Origin: Ulva prolifera
Lineage: Eukaryota; Chlorophyta; Ulvophyceae; Ulvales; Ulvaceae
Assembly: GCA_023078555.1 (NCBI GenBank)
Contig: CM041199.1
Coordinates: forward strand, 6,329,315-6,393,314
Length of the DNA stretch: 64,000 bases
Reading direction: 5' to 3'
The notes beneath the pieces are model-generated. The model was not told the origin of the DNA, made no database searches, and was given only the letters and a program-made list of their open reading frames with translations. Position numbers and translations under genes: made by a program. Positions 36,101 to 46,100 of this stretch are shown here, piece by piece (the stretch's first letter is position 1; every line of letters begins with the position of its first letter).

Positions 36101-39100
36101 AACAGCACAGAAACACCAGGTGCCACTGTGCTGCGGCAACGATGGGCAGCATCACTGTCAACCCCGCTGCACTGCGTGGGGGGGCAGAGGGGGTAACAGC
36201 ACAGAAACACCAGGTGCCACTGTGCTGCGGCAACGATGGGCAGCACCACTGTCAACCACGCTGCACTGCGTGGGGGGGCAGAGGGGGTAACAGCACAGGA
36301 ACACCAAGTGCCACTGTGCTGCAGCAGCGATGGGCAGCACCACTGTCAACCCCGCTGCACTGCGTGGGGGGGCAGAGGGGGTAACAGCACAGAAACACCA
36401 GGTGCCACTGTGCTGCGGCAACGATGGGCAGCATCACTGTCAACCCCGCTGCACTGCGTGGGGGGGCAGAGGGGGTAACAGCACAGAAACACCAGGTGCC
36501 ACTGTGCTGCGGCAACGATGGGCAGCACCACTGTCAACCACGCTGCACTGCGTGGGGGGGCAGAGGGGGTAACAGCACAGGAACACCAAGTGCCACTGTG
36601 CTGCGGCAACGATGGGCAGCATCACTATCAACCCCGCTGCACTGCGTGGGAGGGCAGAGGCGGTAATTATAACAGCACAGAAACACCAGGTGCCACTGTG
36701 CTGCGGCAACGATGGGCAGCATCACTGTCAACCCCGCTGCACTGCGTGGGGGGGCAGAGGGGGTAACAGCACAGAAACACCAGGTGCCACTGTGCTGCGG
36801 CAACGATGGGCAGCATCACTATCAACCCCGCTGCACTGCGTGGGGGGGCAGAGGGGGTAACAGCACAGAAACACCAGGCGCCACTGTGCTGCGGCAACGA
36901 TGGGCAGCATCACTATCAACCCCGCTGCACTGCGTGGGAGGGCAGAGGCGGTAATTATAACAGCACAGAAACACCAGGTGCCACTGTGCTGCGGCAACGA
37001 TGGGCAGCATCACTGTCAACCCCGCTGCACTGCGTGGGGGGGCAGAGGGGGTAACAGCACAGAAACACCAGGCGCCACTGTGCTGCGGCAACGATGGGCA
37101 GCACCACTGTCAACCACGCTGCACTGCGTGGGGGGGCGGAGGGTATAACAGCACAGGAACAACAAGTGCCACTGTGCTGCAGCAGCGATGGGCAGCACCA
37201 CTGTCAACCCCGCTGCACTGCGTGGGGGGGCAGAGGGGGTAACAGCACAGAAACACCAGGTGCCACTGTGCTGCGGCAACGATGGGCAGCATCACTGTCA
37301 ACCCCGCTGCACTGCGTGGGAGGGCAGAGGCGGTAATTATAACAGCACAGAAACACCAGGCGCCACTGTGCTGCGGCAACGATGGGCAGCATCACTATCA
37401 ACCCCGCTGCACTGCGTGGGGGGGCAGAGGGGGTAACAGCACAGAAACACCAGGCGCCACTGTGCTGCGGCAACGATGGGCAGCATCACTATCAACCCCG
37501 CTGCACTGCGTGGGAGGGCAGAGGCGGTAATTATAACAGCACAGAAACACCAGGCGCCACTGTGCTGCGGCAACGATGGGCAGCATCACTGTCAACCCCG
37601 CTGCACTGCGTGGGGGGGCAGAGGGGGTAACAGCACAGAAACACCAGGTGCCACTGTGCTGCGGCAACGATGGGCAGCACCACTGTCAACCACGCTGCAC
37701 TGCGTGGGGGGGCAGAGGGGGTAACAGCACAGGAACACCAAGTGCCACTGTGCTGCGGCAACGATGGGCAGCACCACTGTCAACCACGCTGCACTGCGTG
37801 GGGGGGCGGAGGGTATAACAGCACAGGAACAACAAGTGCCACTGTGCTGCAGCAGCGATGGGCAGCACCACTGTCAACCCCGCTGCACTGCGTGGGGGGG
37901 CAGAGGGGGTAACAGCACAGAAACACCAGGTGCCACTGTGCTGCGGCAACGATGGGCAGCATCACTGTCAACCCCGCTGCACTGCGTGGGGGGGCAGAGG
38001 GGGTAACAGCACAGAAACACCAGGTGCCACTGTGCTGCGGCAACGATGGGCAGCACCACTGTCAACCACGCTGCACTGCGTGGGGGGGCAGAGGGGGTAA
38101 CAGCACAGGAACACCAAGTGCCACTGTGCTGCGGCAACGATGGGCAGCATCACTATCAACCCCGCTGCACTGCGTGGGAGGGCAGAGGCGGTAATTATAA
38201 CAGCACAGAAACACCAGGTGCCACTGTGCTGCGGCAACGATGGGCAGCATCACTGTCAACCCCGCTGCACTGCGTGGGGGGGCAGAGGGGGTAACAGCAC
38301 AGAAACACCAGGCGCCACTGTGCTGCGGCAACGATGGGCAGCACCACTGTCAACCACGCTGCACTGCGTGGGGGGGCAGAGGGGGTAACAGCACAGGAAC
38401 ACCAAGTGCCACTGTGCTGCGGCAACGATGGGCAGCATCACTATCAACCCCGCTGCACTGCGTGGGAGGGCAGAGGCGGTAATTATAACAGCACAGAAAC
38501 ACCAGGTGCCACTGTGCTGCGGCAACGATGGGCAGCATCACTGTCAACCCCGCTGCACTGCGTGGGGGGGCAGAGGGGGTAACAGCACAGAAACACCAGG
38601 TGCCACTGTGCTGCGGCAACGATGGGCAGCACCACTGTCAACCACGCTGCACTGCGTGGGGGGGCAGAGGGGGTAACAGCACAGGAACACCAAGTGCCAC
38701 TGTGCTGCGGCAACGATGGGCAGCACCACTGTCAACCACGCTGCACTGCGTGGGGGGGCGGAGGGTATAACAGCACAGGAACAACAAGTGCCACTGTGCT
38801 GCAGCAGCGATGGGCAGCACCACTGTCAACCCCGCTACACTGCGTGGGGGGGCAGAGGGGGTAACAGCACAGAAACACCAGGCGCCACTGTGCTGCGGCA
38901 ACGATGGGCAGCACCACTGTCAACCCCGCTACACTGCGTGGGGGGGCAGAGGGGGTAACAGCACAGAAACACCAGGTGCCACTGTGCTGCGGCAACGATG
39001 GGCAGCATCACTGTCATCCCCGCAGCACTGCGTGGGGGGGCAGAGGACGCACTTTTGCCGACATCCCAATACATTGCCGAGCCATTGCTGCTGTAGCATG

Positions 39101-42100
39101 CTGCGTCACAGCCATACTATGCGCCTCTGCCATCTGAGAGGGGGGATGCCACGCGACACATGGTGCCCACCCGCACAAACACGCATGTACACCCACATTG
39201 GTACAACGTTCAACGGTACGTACTGCAGCAGCGGTGCATATACTACATTTTTGCCCGACTTGTCTTGCATCGGAACCACTAAAACGATTTTATTACTTTA
39301 CACGTGCACGTACATATGTATGGCTCATACTGCCGTTGTGTCTCTGCTTTCGGTGTCGCCAATCATCCGGGGTTCATGCTAGCGCCAGGAGGCACCATGA
39401 GATCTGTGTAATGGTGGCCTGGGGCTGTTTGGGTTGCGTGCATGGCTGGGTCCACTAACGCCACACTCACCGCGATGCTGTTTTTGCATGCATGCGTGTA
39501 TGCGATGTGTGGCGGTAACGCTCGCCATTCCAGGCGCGATCTCCATATGTGAGCTGTTAAAACCTAAACATCGCATCAGTGAGCATAAATGTATTATCAA
39601 TTCGTTGTGCTGTCTCAATGCGTTGGAGTGCAAGCCATGACATCCGTACTGCGTGTGCGGGCGCACCGACATGATCATTGCGGCGTATCTGGTTGAACAG
39701 AGCGCCTGAAGTCTTCTACAATCTCTGTCTGTGGGTATTATTGTATAATGTGGTTTGAATCGTAGGCGGGTCTTTCACTCCCGGGTGGCGTCTAAGTGTT
39801 AGCAAGCAGCAGCCGCAGGCGTCATCGCCGCTGCTCAACTTCCGACATGCTCAATTGAAGTATGCTGCAAGGTGTGACGTTTGTTTATGTCTGACGGCGC
39901 TGTCGTGGACATCACTTCCTTGCGAAGGCGCCGAAGACGCAGCTGATGTGCCGATATCCATGGTCGAGGCGCACACATTGTTCTGTTCGAGATGGCACCT
40001 GCCACCAGTTTAGAACTACTTCGTATATCATATATGCTGTAGCTGTATGCTGTAGCTTTGGATATGTTGTAGCTTCGGATGTGCGATGGCGCCCCATCGC
40101 ATGAACCACGTTCACCTTGCTTGCAGAGCAGCTGCTTGAGGTGATTGCCGTCCGACTCCGTGTCTCAAACAAACTGACATTCTTAGAGTACGCGTAAGCA
40201 GTAATGTTACTTGGAGCCTATCTACGCTTGCTTCTCTGCTGCTCGATCGAGATCATTGTGGTGCGCCTGGCATTTGCGTGCACCATCGGTTGTTGACCAG
40301 GTGTGTTTTCGCAGGTCACGGGTATCAGCATCTTCCGGTATACCTACGTAGCCTACCTGAGGAACACACACTCACGTGGAAGTTATTTCGAGCCGGCCAT
40401 GGGATCGTGACATCAAGCAAAACCGCATGGCATGGAGGTGGTGCGATCCTATACCAAGTGCTTCCATTGTGGAGAGCAAACATATGGAGTATGTTCTAGA
40501 TTGACTATGGTTGGACAGTACCGAACACTCTCGCGCGACTTGCATAAATCTCGGCGAACAAAGTTTACATGCACTGCTGCCATCGACAGTGACTTCGTGG
40601 CAACAAGCAGGCGCCCAAACATCGCATTTGTGTGTGCACACGTGCGTCCAAGTTTGACCTCGTTAGTACCCGCAGGGCGTCTATAAGCATGCATGGGATC
40701 AAAACTGTAAGACAAGGCAGCCAAAGGATTAAGAGGACCGGAATATGTCGACATCAGTGAGGGCTTAGAGAATTATCCGGCGGGTTCCTTGTTTGAGTGC
40801 GTTGTGTTGGGGTTGCAATCCTTCGAGTGTATACATGTATCATTTAGCTGCGTATGTGGTGCCTCCACGTGGTGTCCTGTCTCGCCTTGATAGCCGATGC
40901 ACATTGCATTTCCCAAGAGGCACGCGGAATACATCTGCACCATCGTAAGTTCGTTTAGTGTTCTTCTGCATGCCTGCTAGAGCGGGCAGTCCCGCACCGT
41001 TCGTTTTCAAGAGTCCGCGAGAGCGGATGGTGGAGCACCGTCCATTCGTAGTTACAAAAGAGTGAACGAGAGAAGAACAACACTGAAATTCTTAGTCGCC
41101 ACGCCGCGCATGGTTCGTCACATGCATGACTACTGGAATGGTTGGTGCCCCACCAACCATTCCAGGGAGCCTGCATCGTGACATGCATGACTGCCCGAAT
41201 GGTTGGTGGCCCACCAACCATTCCGGGGAGCCTGGATCATGACATATGTCATGCATATGCATGACTGCCCGAATGGTTGGTGGCCCACCAACCATTCTTG
41301 TGCGCCGCCCCGTGCATGGATGCTTACATGCATGACTTCCCGAATGGTTGGTGGCCCACCAACCATTCTGGGGAGCCTGAATCGTGACATGCATGACTGC
41401 CTGAATGGTTGGTGGCCCACCAACCATTCCGGGGAGCCTGGATCATGACATATGTCATGCATATGCATGACTGCCCGAATGGTTGGTGGCCCACCAACCA
41501 TTCTTGTGCGCCGCGCCGTGCATGGATGCTTACATGCATGACTTCCCGAATGGTTGGTGGCCCACCAACCATTCCGGGGAGCCTGCATCGTGACATGCAT
41601 GACTGCCCGAATGGTTGGTGGCCCACCAACCATTCCGGGGAGCCTGGATCATGACATATGTCATGCATATGCATGACTGCCCGAATGGTTGGTGGCCCAC
41701 CAACCATTCTGGGGAGCCTGCATCGTGACATGCATGACTGCCCGAATGGTTGGTGGCCCACCAACCATTCCGGAGAGCCTGGATCATGACATATGTCATG
41801 CATATGCATGACTGCCCGAATGGTTGGTGGCCCACCAACCATTCTTGTGCGCCGCGCCGTGCATGGATGCTTACATGCATGACTTCCCGAATGGTTGGTG
41901 GCCCACCAACCATTCCGGGGAGCCTGCATCGTGACATGCATGACTGCCCGAATGGTTGGTGGCCCACCAACCATTCCGGGGAGCCTGGATCATGACATGC
42001 ATGACTGCCCGAATGGGTGGTGGCCCACCAACCATTCTCATGCGCCGCGCCCCACATTCCCTGACAGACCCATCTGATGTAGACGTTGTGCTACTGCAAA

Positions 42101-45100
42101 ACAAACACATTGGGCAACAACGTACCAGTGCGCGTGAACGAGCGCAAGCCACTGACACATCACCTATCCATGCAGTTGTCCAGAATCGGAGCGAGGACTG
42201 CTTACGGCGAGGGCACGATGAAGCCGGCCGCGCAGTGGGCACAAGAAGACGGACTGTATGTGGCTGACTACGAGTACTTCAAGAAATTCATCCTTGGCGC
42301 ACTAAAAACGGAGGGGACAGCGGAATCTCCGTTGCATCCCACCCATAAGAGAGCCAGAAGGTTGGCCTCGCGTTGCAGATTACCCGGAAGAAGTTTGTCG
42401 ATTAGTTGTATACCAACGTGGGCTCGGAAAGAAACTGTACACATGCGGTGATCGTGATTAAATGTATGAGTGGAGTATATGACATGTTAGAGGTGGCACT
42501 ACATGTGATCGTCGTATCATCGTTCCTTATGGACATGATGAGGGCACCCAAGGTGACGAGATATCAATGTAAGCAATGTCTATGATATGCCTATACAAGC
42601 CATGACCACCCCTGCCTACGAACTCGTGTGAACACATCAATAAATCTGTCTTGTTCCGCAATCACGGTGTACAGTTGATGACATGCTGCTTGTATATGCA
42701 CTCGAAACTGCCTTTCCCGCAGGACCGTATGTCCTGTGCACTAATCGCGATTCTCTGTCGAAAACGTGGTGCACATGTTACAATAGAGTGAATGGGAGAG
42801 AACAAACATTGAGACCGAGTTGCATCCGAATCAACGGCAACCTACACGTGGCACGCATGTAAAGAAGGCCTTGATGACCTCACCACTTACGTAATCTGTC
42901 TCCAGCACATCCGGGCAGAGAGTAACCTCTCACGAACCATCCTGTTCTTCCAGGCTTCCGGGAGGCTTCCGCAAGGCTCTGCCGGAACGTTATCGGATCC
43001 GTAACCATTCCGAAATTTTAAGCATTCTTCCTCAAACAGTCCTCTGGAAGCATTGCGGATCCTTCGCACGTTCCGGCATCACTCCGGAAACGTTCCGGCG
43101 GAACCCCCACGTGGAGTGCCCGTTGAAACACCCCGTCCGGAACGCTCGCGGAACTTCCGTCCACAATCCGGGCTGCCTTCCGGGCCCTCCGCCAACGGTC
43201 CTTTCGCCGTTCCGGGGGCTCCGCCACGCATCCGCCCCTCTTCCGCGAGCCGTCCTCGCACGTTCCTCACCACCACGTCACCATTCTCCTAGTGATTTGT
43301 ACAGATCCCATGCAAGCCACGGCTTGGGCCATCGCCAACTCGGACGCCGAGACCTCAGAATCAGCAACCTTGTTCCTCTCGTCCAGCCAAATGAATCTTT
43401 AAATTTGAATCAATGAGAAATAGAGGGAGTAGCCTACGCATTTTGTGTTAACAGGAATTTCTATCAATGGAGACTCAGACAGACACGCCGTACTGACAAG
43501 TCGCATTCAGGTGTTTGAGCGCTCTGCAGTGATGCATGCATATGCGCGTCAGCTGCGATCGGCAGCTGATGCAAGTCGGCAGCACCACTCGGCAGCACGT
43601 ACAAGCGATCATTGATGATGGCGGCAGAGAGTGCTGATGATCACACCAGGATGACGACCGAGGCGGAGTCGCCGCTGACTGCAAAGATGCCGTCCGCGAT
43701 GTACTGCCCCGCATAGGGGCCTGTGTCGGAAAGGGGTATCCTCGACAGGTCGGATCTTGACTTGGACATGTCGGAGAACGACGAGCCGTTGACCACGAGT
43801 GAGGCGTTGATGGACTGGAAGGGCCGCGGGCTCCCGCCTATGCTGTCGAATTCACAGCCTGCATCGGTGCGGCAGCGTCGACGCTGCCAACATCAGATTT
43901 TTTAGCGGCGGCTTACAGACACGCTGCCAGGTTCTGAGAACCTACAGGTTCTGAGAGCCTACAGGTTCTGAGAATGTAGCGGACGTTCTGACAGGCTGCG
44001 CTTACAAACCGGCTGCCAGAACCTAGCGGACGTTCTGACAGGCTGCAGTATGCGTACGAAATGAGGGTCCCGCGACCGAATGTCATACTATAGTATCAGC
44101 ACCTGGTTATAACTGAGTATTGCAAGGATGAAGGTGGCCAGGCAGGGAGCAGCAGCATCCACCGTGCAAGTACAACCACCAAATTGTCCAACGCACACAT
44201 GCTACAGGCGCAACCATCGCACGTAAAACCCACACCGCCTCCAATAACCGACACACACACCCAGACTGCCACTCAAACCCCCACAGAGACCCCACACCGC
44301 ATGTAGCAGGGAAGCCCACACCCAAACCTATAGCTACTTTAGTGCGGACGCTCACGGTCACATGTCAAGCAAGCGTCAGTGCGAACGACAGTCGCGCACA
44401 CGCTAAAACACTGCACATGCAACTGAATGAATCAAGTAGATTGCGTGCAGCTGCAAGATGAAGCTGACTGTCTTGTGGTTGAAACACCGATCGTTTCTCT
44501 TCGAGATGAGAAATTTCTTGGCGTATGTCCCAATGGGTGCGTTCGTGGGAACGGCCCAGACAGGCTGAGCTCCCGCACACGGCCCTGTCAGTGGCTATAT
44601 ATGGCTTCAGCACAGCGCGGTGGATTCATCCAGATTGATCCTGTTGGTCGGACTAGCATCGGGAGTGCGTACCTTCCATGTAGGCGCGCGCCCCTCCGTC
44701 GTACATGTACACCAAAGTCGTATTCCACTGTCCGTCACTTTGCAGTGTGACACCAGTCGCGTACAGCTCAGCAAAAGAGTCCAGGACGAGGAAGAAGAAG
44801 CTCGGCCACTGCGAAGGCTTCGCACGGATGAGCAGCGAGTCCAGCCACAGCCTGTGCGTGATGAAAAAGAGGTCATGGTCGGCAATGATCAGACACTGCC
44901 CCGCGCGCCACTTCAGTGCTTCGCCGGAGAGGCCATAGGATGACGCTGCATCGGGAGGAGTCCCGCATCTCCCCTGTACATCTCCACCCTTAAGGGTTCA
45001 ACATGCATTTCGTCATCCGGCGCCACCATTGGGTAGCCAACATGCAGCTCTGCCATTCTGCAGTCTCGTTCGGCACGCAGGTGCTCGATTCCAACGGATA

Positions 45101-45653
45101 CAGCGTCTGTCCCATCCTTGCGCAGGAAATCGCGGGCTGGGGTCGCGCTAGTTTGAGGATGCGCTAACCGGTGTCCCCCGTATGCAGCGACAAGTCAGAT
45201 ATCTGCAGTGTATCCGCTGTATGTACAATCACATCAGCCTGGAGAAACTCAAAGGCTCACCCGGATGGAGCGTGTGGCGCCCCCGATGTGAGCTAGCGCG
45301 CTCGACCCGCTCCGCTCGCTGCGGACGTAGTACGCCAATGGCAGCCCCCCCTCGGCAGACAGGTCCAGGTGGGCCTCAATCTGGATGTCCAGCACGCCGG
45401 CCGACACCGCGGCTTGCAGCTCTCGGGGAGTCTTGACGATGGTGATGTCGGCGGCGTCCGAGCCCGATGCAAGAAACGCCCCCTCGGAATAGTCCGATTC
45501 AACGTAATCCGAGTAGTCGGATGTGTCCACCAGATGGCGCCGCCGCTGACTCAGCCGCAGACTAGGATGACGGTGTGAGGTGGGCGTCGTTGAAGTGGCG
45601 GTGGGGGGCTCGGAGCCGAGTCCGCCGCGGCTCGGGCCTTCGTCTCGATCTGC
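15868..45653 (-). CDS. Gene B: receptor-like membrane protein with Pro/Tyr-rich tail, split by a 22.5-kb intron
   Basis: Ten minus-strand exons in transcript order are 45653-45261, 44973-44673, 43858-43647, 21160-20924, 20241-19957, 19292-18968, 18426-18119 (end approximate), 17655-17533, 17312-16812 and 16614-15868, together about 1,143 residues. They match gene A exons 2 to 10 one for one, with identical phases, and then add a new terminal exon. The signal-peptide exon was not found and should lie above 45,653. The join across 43,646-21,161 is inferred: the upstream block supplies exactly the three module-1 exons missing from the downstream block, both ends are phase 0, and strand agrees. 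The alternative is two partial paralogues flanking a satellite array, or a scaffolding join. The role is inferred as a plasma-membrane receptor or adhesion protein. Confidence 0.65.
19800..20500. other. Gene B introns 4 and 5 surroundings, nothing extra found
   Basis: Apart from exon 5, the interval holds TACTAG-rich palindromic stretches near 19,840-19,870 and 20,285-20,305. No RNA gene was found: a TTCGATTC motif on the minus strand near 20,515 lacks the flanking stem of a tRNA T-arm. Confidence 0.5.
21441..21530. repeat. 30-bp minisatellite, three units
   Basis: Three tandem 30-bp units begin GCGGAATGTCCTATGGCTTC at 21,441, 21,471 and 21,501, nearly identical. They lie in the long open minus-strand frame above gene B exon 4, but this stretch is intronic by comparison with gene A, whose matching exon begins at the equivalent of 21,160. 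A 100-bp neighbourhood (21,330-21,420) is dense in TTCCG/CGGAA. Confidence 0.85.
21744..21990 (+). repeat. Dispersed repeat carrying a TTACAAAAGAGTGAACGG motif, two copies
   Basis: GTTTACAAAAGAGTTAACGG at 21,744 and GTTACAAAAGAGTGAACGGG at 21,955 are copies of one motif, also found at 41,051 and 42,777. The 21,955 and 42,777 copies stay alignable for about 66 bp. They accompany the hairpin repeats on both sides of the satellite array, which suggests one mobile or foldback family. Confidence 0.6.
22191..22282. repeat. Two hairpin units left of the satellite array
   Basis: A unit of about 47 bp (GTCAGCAACRTCGTGG then AATGGTCGGTGCCTCACCGACCATT) occurs twice. Each contains an 11-bp perfect stem with a 3-nt loop. 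The stem is related to the GAATGGTTGGTGG stems at 41,135-42,037. Confidence 0.8.
22283..22698. other. Left flank of the satellite array, no gene
   Basis: This is moderately AT-rich sequence within the inferred giant intron of gene B. It holds short open frames only and no recognisable motif. Confidence 0.5.
24460..28431. repeat. Higher-order duplication inside the satellite (1,986-bp offset)
   Basis: Rare unit variants recur in the same order 1,986 bp apart (21 units): the CACTTCACTG variant in units starting at 25,218 and 27,204, the CGATTGGCAGC variant at about 25,593 and 27,579, the CAGGCGCC variant at 25,954 and 27,940, and long units ending near 24,610 and 26,590. A third, shorter partial copy follows after 28,620. 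This shows segmental amplification by unequal exchange. Confidence 0.8.
31130..38830. repeat. Right-hand satellite variant class
   Basis: About ten units carry a distinct combination, GGCGGAGGGTATAACAGC with GGAACAACAAG and often CTGCAGCAGCGATGG. They occur only right of 31,130 (near 31,137, 32,387, 32,857, 33,421, 35,141, 35,717, 35,999, 37,141, 37,807 and 38,761). The CACTTCACTG class occurs only left of 28,650. The array is therefore zoned, not homogenised end to end. Confidence 0.8.
39047..41050. other. Right flank of the satellite array, no gene
   Basis: No family exon, RNA gene or transposon end was recognised. Short open frames are scattered on both strands, and AT content is higher than in the genic parts. 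By the gene B model this is intron. Confidence 0.5.
41051..41090 (+). repeat. Dispersed TTACAAAAGAGTGAACG motif, copy 3
   Basis: GTTACAAAAGAGTGAACGAG followed by AGAAGAACAACACTGAAATT matches the copies at 21,955 and 42,777. It lies 45 bp before the first hairpin of the large hairpin array. Confidence 0.65.
41135..42037. repeat. Array of 14 near-perfect hairpins (cruciform-prone)
   Basis: Fourteen copies of a 27-bp palindrome occur about every 60-76 bp: a 13-bp arm GAATGGTTGGTGG, a 1-nt centre and the arm CCACCAACCATTC. Spacers are themselves of three recurring types: CGGGGAGCCTGCATCGTGAC, the palindromic GACATATGTCATGCATATGC, and TGCGCCGCGCCGTGCATGGA. The first and last hairpins are slightly degenerate. 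The open frames across it (up to 216 codons) are repeat translations with GWWATNHS-like units. The identical stems in each copy make CRISPR unlikely, since the spacers are also repeated. Related stems lie at 22,204-22,281. Confidence 0.93.
42086..42451 (+). other. Unassigned 121-codon open frame
   Basis: The frame starts near the end of the hairpin array. Its middle (YGEGTMKPAAQWAQEDGLYV, then ADYEYFKKFILGALKTEG) has protein-like composition, unlike the repeat translations next to it. I recognise no family. It could be a remnant of a protein carried by the repeat element, or an exon on the opposite strand to gene B. There is no start context or splice evidence. Confidence 0.25.
42777..42842 (+). 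repeat. Dispersed TTACAAnAGAGTGAA motif, copy 4
   Basis: GTTACAATAGAGTGAATGGG and the following bases align with 21,955-22,020 over about 66 bp, with roughly one mismatch in six. It marks the right side of the hairpin region. Confidence 0.6.
42940..43270. repeat. TTCCG/CGGAA-dense stretch
   Basis: Many copies of TTCCG, CCGGAA and GGAACG occur at irregular spacing, for example TCCGGAAACGTTCCGGCGGA near 43,084. The palindromic TTCCGGAA-type motif resembles the dense patch at 21,330-21,420. Function is unknown; it may be a degenerate repeat. No coding frame is convincing. Confidence 0.5.
43647..45653 (-). CDS. Gene B exons 1-3 recognised here: upstream part of ectodomain module 1
   Basis: 45,653-45,261 encodes an acidic stretch (DTSDYSDYVESDYSEG) followed by ITIVKTPRELQAAVSAGVLD and a TRSIR donor. 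44,973-44,673 encodes GRCGTPP, QCLIIADHDLFFITHRLWLD and VTLQSDGQWNTT. 43,858-43,647 encodes CEFDSIGGSPRPFQSINASL, NGSSFSDMS and ASVVIL. Each aligns with gene A exons 2, 3 and 4, with phases 0, 1 and 0 at the donors (GTGAGC, GTACGC, GTGTGA) and TGCAG or TACAG acceptors. No stop or frame break is present, so this block looks functional. Its continuation is inferred to be exon 4 at 21,160. An upstream signal-peptide exon is still unidentified. Confidence 0.75.
43929..44046. repeat. Short tandem repeats in gene B intron 2
   Basis: Three units of ACAGGTTCTGAGARCCT type, about 17 bp each, are followed by two copies of AGCGGACGTTCTGACAGGCT 45-46 bp apart. No function is seen. The region 44,100-44,350 is CA- and C-rich without a gene. 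Confidence 0.75.
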
Positions 45654-45805
45654 CTGCACTAGTGTGCGAGACAATGTTTTGTAGACCTGTAAGGATTGAC
45701 AGACGAGTCGATGTAGGCTGGGAAGATATGTTGATGCTCTAGTACCAGTGATGACTCGCTGTCTGTGTATATGCCATACATACATACAGCGTGTGTATTC
45801 CTGGC

Positions 45806-45936
45806 AACGGCTCGCTGCCCGGCCTCTGTCCTTTGTAACTACATACAGCGTTGCACAGTGAATGGATTTGCGGATGGATTCCTAGGACCGGCCCGTTGCC
45901 CGGCCTCTCTCCGTTGTAACTACAGCGTTGCCCTGT
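45806..45936. repeat. Direct duplication of about 47 bp
   Basis: TGCCCGGCCTCTGTCCTTTG ... CTACATACAGCGTTGC recurs 79 bp downstream with small changes (TGCCCGGCCTCTCTCCGTTG ... CTACAGCGTTGC). It lies in the upstream flank of gene B's first recognised exon. It is loosely similar to the GCGGTGC element arm. Confidence 0.6.
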
Positions 45937-46010
45937 GCGTACGCAGGGTGAAAGCCTGCTGCCAGTGAGGTGCAGCACAGGGTGCGAGTCAAGGTATGCC
46001 GAGATGTCAT

Positions 46011-46056
46011 GCATGTGTTAAAAGGACAAAGCCATCGAGGCAGGCAGCACCGCGGG
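46011..46056 (-). repeat. Single arm of the GCGGTGC repeat family
   Basis: AAAGGACAAAGCCATCGAGG then CAGGCAGCACCGCGG matches the right arm of the elements at 2,264 and 14,629. No clear left partner was found. Confidence 0.5.
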
Positions 46057-46100
46057 CCACAACGGAAACCGCTCCCTATAGCTAGAGATGCATTGAAACG

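Larger units (their letters stand above)
22699..39046. repeat. 94/100-bp satellite array, about 172 units, 16.3 kb
   Basis: The unit contains ATGGGCAGCATCACTGTCAA, CTGCACTGCGTGGGGGGGCA, AACAGCACAGAAACACCAGG and CCACTGTGCTGCGGCAACG. ATGGGCAGCA recurs from 22,762 to 38,998. The 16,236 bp between these positions equals 171 intervals, 27 of them 100 bp because of an AATTAT insertion (GGTAATTATAACAGC) and the rest 94 bp; a direct count of the long type also gives 27. Units are mostly a few substitutions apart, all in one orientation. Ninety-four is not a multiple of three and each unit carries a TAA, so the overlapping 80-90 codon frames on both strands are by-products. Edges are sharp (GACATGAAGG|GGGCAGAGG and GGCAGAG|GACGCAC). 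Centromeric, heterochromatic or purely intronic roles are all possible. Confidence 0.97.

Noticed and set aside
22699-39046. Hundreds of overlapping 80-90 codon open frames on both strands of the satellite
   Set aside because: They repeat with the 94/100-bp unit, shift frame every unit and end at the same TAA, so they are by-products of the repeat, not genes.
41130-42057. Open frames of 167-216 codons with GWWATNHS-like repeats; also a possible CRISPR array
   Set aside because: The frames translate the hairpin repeat itself. The spacers are repeated, the units are palindromic and no cas-like gene is near, so it is not a CRISPR.
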